From VAZQ01 sp035293945 (GTDB lineage Bacteria; Pseudomonadota; Alphaproteobacteria; Rhizobiales; Xanthobacteraceae), in contig DATGLV010000002.1 in the NCBI GenBank assembly GCA_035293945.1, positions 186,001 to 250,000 of the forward strand: DNA of 64,000 bases. Reading direction: 5' to 3'. The notes under the pieces were generated by a model. It was not told the DNA's origin and made no database searches. It worked only from the letters and a program-made list of their open reading frames with translations. Every line of letters starts with the position of its first letter. Within the stretch, counting starts at the first letter, position 1. Both the position numbers and the translations under genes were made by a program. This document shows, piece by piece, positions 63,130 through 64,000 of the stretch.

Positions 63130-63436
63130 ATTGGAATCGACGCTGCTGCTCAAGGCAGCGCACAAGTTGCAGTCCGCATACGACAATTGGGACGATGAGC
63201 GGCGCGGGCTCGGCGACGCCGTGCTGTACAATCGCCGGCTCTGGACCGTCTTCCTCGACTCGGTTTGCGATACCGGCAGCCAGCTGCCGACGCCGGTCCG
63301 GCAGAACATCGCCAATCTGGGGATCTTCGTCATGACCGAGAGCTTTTCCCTGATGACGAATCCGAAACCCGAGCAGCTGCTCCCGTTGATAAACATCAAT
63401 CGCGAGCTTGCAGCAGGCTTGCGCGGCAAAGCCTGA
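63074..63436 (+). CDS. flaF: Flagellar biosynthesis regulator FlaF
   Basis: 120 residues, usual length. It begins MQPSKAYAAVAKETASPREL and contains KLQSAYDNWDDERRGLGDAVLYNRRLWTVF (in pieces) and NIANLGIFVMTESFSLM, all typical of FlaF. FlaF supports flagellin synthesis and secretion and opposes FlbT. The ATG at 63074 lies inside flbT in a different frame; the similarity begins at that ATG, so the overlap is real. Confidence 0.94.
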   Translation: MQPSKAYAAVAKETASPRELESTLLLKAAHKLQSAYDNWDDERRGLGDAVLYNRRLWTVFLDSVCDTGSQLPTPVRQNIANLGIFVMTESFSLMTNPKPEQLLPLININRELAAGLRGKA

Positions 63437-63597
63437 CAGCGCGGACGAGCTCGCACTGCCGAAGCAAGCATTTAGGACCTGCCGCCGCCGAAGTTACGGT
63501 TTGTTAACCAACTCAGCCGCAGACTTCGGCTGGCCGGATCGGGGCTCGACCGAATCGCCGGATCCAATTCCGCGTCGGCACAAAAGGTTTGCCTCGC

Positions 63598-64000
63598 ATG
63601 CTCTCTTCAGCTCCCTCAAGCACGAGCACCACTCCCAATACGAGCTCCTCCTCGACCGCCGGTCAGGGCGCCGGCCTCAACCTGGCCAGCAATTTCAATG
63701 AGTTCCTCACATTGCTGACGACGCAGCTCGAGCACCAGGATCCGACCTCCCCGCTCGATCCCAACCAGTTCACCCAGGAACTGGTGCAATTCGCCTCCGT
63801 CGAGCAGCAGATCAACACCAACACGTCGCTCAATACGCTGATCTCGCTGCAGCAGATGCAGCAGGCCTCGTCGGCCCTGCAATTCGTCGGGGCGACCGTC
63901 GCGCTTTCAGGTAAGACCGCGCAGCTGACGAACGGCCAGGCGAGCTGGAGCTATTCGGTCAATCAACCCGCGACCGCGACAATCAACGTCACGAACTCGT
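63598..64000 (+). CDS. flgD: Flagellar hook assembly protein FlgD, N-terminal part
   Basis: 134 residues are visible before the window ends. A Ser/Thr-rich start (about residues 3-21) is followed by the FlgD signature NFNEFLTLLTTQLEHQDPTS then PLDPNQFTQELVQFASVEQQ and LQFVGATVALSG. FlgD caps the growing hook. AAAAGG lies upstream of the ATG. The gap 63437-63597 after flaF shows a 7 bp inverted repeat (CCGAAGT/ACTTCGG) but no clear promoter. Confidence 0.92.
   Translation, partial: MLSSAPSSTSTTPNTSSSSTAGQGAGLNLASNFNEFLTLLTTQLEHQDPTSPLDPNQFTQELVQFASVEQQINTNTSLNTLISLQQMQQASSALQFVGATVALSGKTAQLTNGQASWSYSVNQPATATINVTNS

Noticed and set aside
63575..63597. Sigma-54 promoter CGGCACAAAAGGTTTGC before flgD
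   Set aside because: The GG-GC spacing is two bases too long and the element overlaps the ribosome site.

Overview
The window looks like chromosome of a motile, GC-rich alphaproteobacterium of the Hyphomicrobiales, most likely Bradyrhizobium or a Xanthobacteraceae relative. Support comes from the alphaproteobacterial flagellar set (cckA, fliX, flbT, flaF, MotE and DUF6468-type proteins, a long FliO), the DksA sequence, a rhizobial-type palindromic element and a roughly 100 bp dispersed repeat. The genus is an inference. No rRNA, tRNA, CRISPR array, transposase or phage gene was recognised.

Region 1 (1-19.5 kb) is metabolic accessory DNA. It holds an exported CxxCH protein, a dehydrogenase / membrane hydrolase / acyl-CoA ligase cassette, a formamidase-like hydrolase, class I fumarase, a PQQ alcohol dehydrogenase followed by an exported Rieske protein, a glutathione S-transferase, a kelch propeller protein, an exported protein of unknown function, a Bug-type solute receptor and a large exported alpha/beta hydrolase-like protein. 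Copies of the ~100 bp repeat lie in three intergenic gaps.

Region 2 (19.6-46.3 kb) starts with the cell-cycle kinase cckA and then flagellar genes: flhB-fliR-fliQ-fliE-flgC-flgB, divergent fliO-fliP, a large exported TPR protein with MotE-like, DUF6468, fliM and fliL, divergent flgF-flgG-flgA-flgH, then fliX, flgI, a flgJ-type rod-binding protein and a FlgN-like protein. A TPR/glycosyltransferase gene, an FAD monooxygenase and dksA are interspersed. Perfect TTAA-N7-TTAA boxes (the CtrA consensus) lie next to early genes, and sigma-54-like -24/-12 elements lie before flgF and flgI. This resembles the two-tier Caulobacter hierarchy.

Region 3 (46.4-60.7 kb) is a sugar and methyl transfer island: a GT4-like glycosyltransferase flanked by gene debris, an FkbM methyltransferase, a double-methyltransferase fusion, two more TPR/glycosyltransferase proteins (one a 1,481-residue tandem fusion) and a DxD glycosyltransferase beside flagellin. 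The likely target is the flagellar filament, by location only. Inside the island is a three-gene plus-strand cassette (57494-59835): a 57-residue peptide with a leader-like N-terminus, an LpxL-like acyltransferase and a PqqD-M50 membrane metalloprotease. It is the best candidate here for an undescribed system, perhaps making an acylated peptide.

Region 4 (61-64 kb) carries flagellin with an inverted repeat in its upstream region, a strong terminator, flbT, an overlapping flaF and the start of flgD, cut by the window end.
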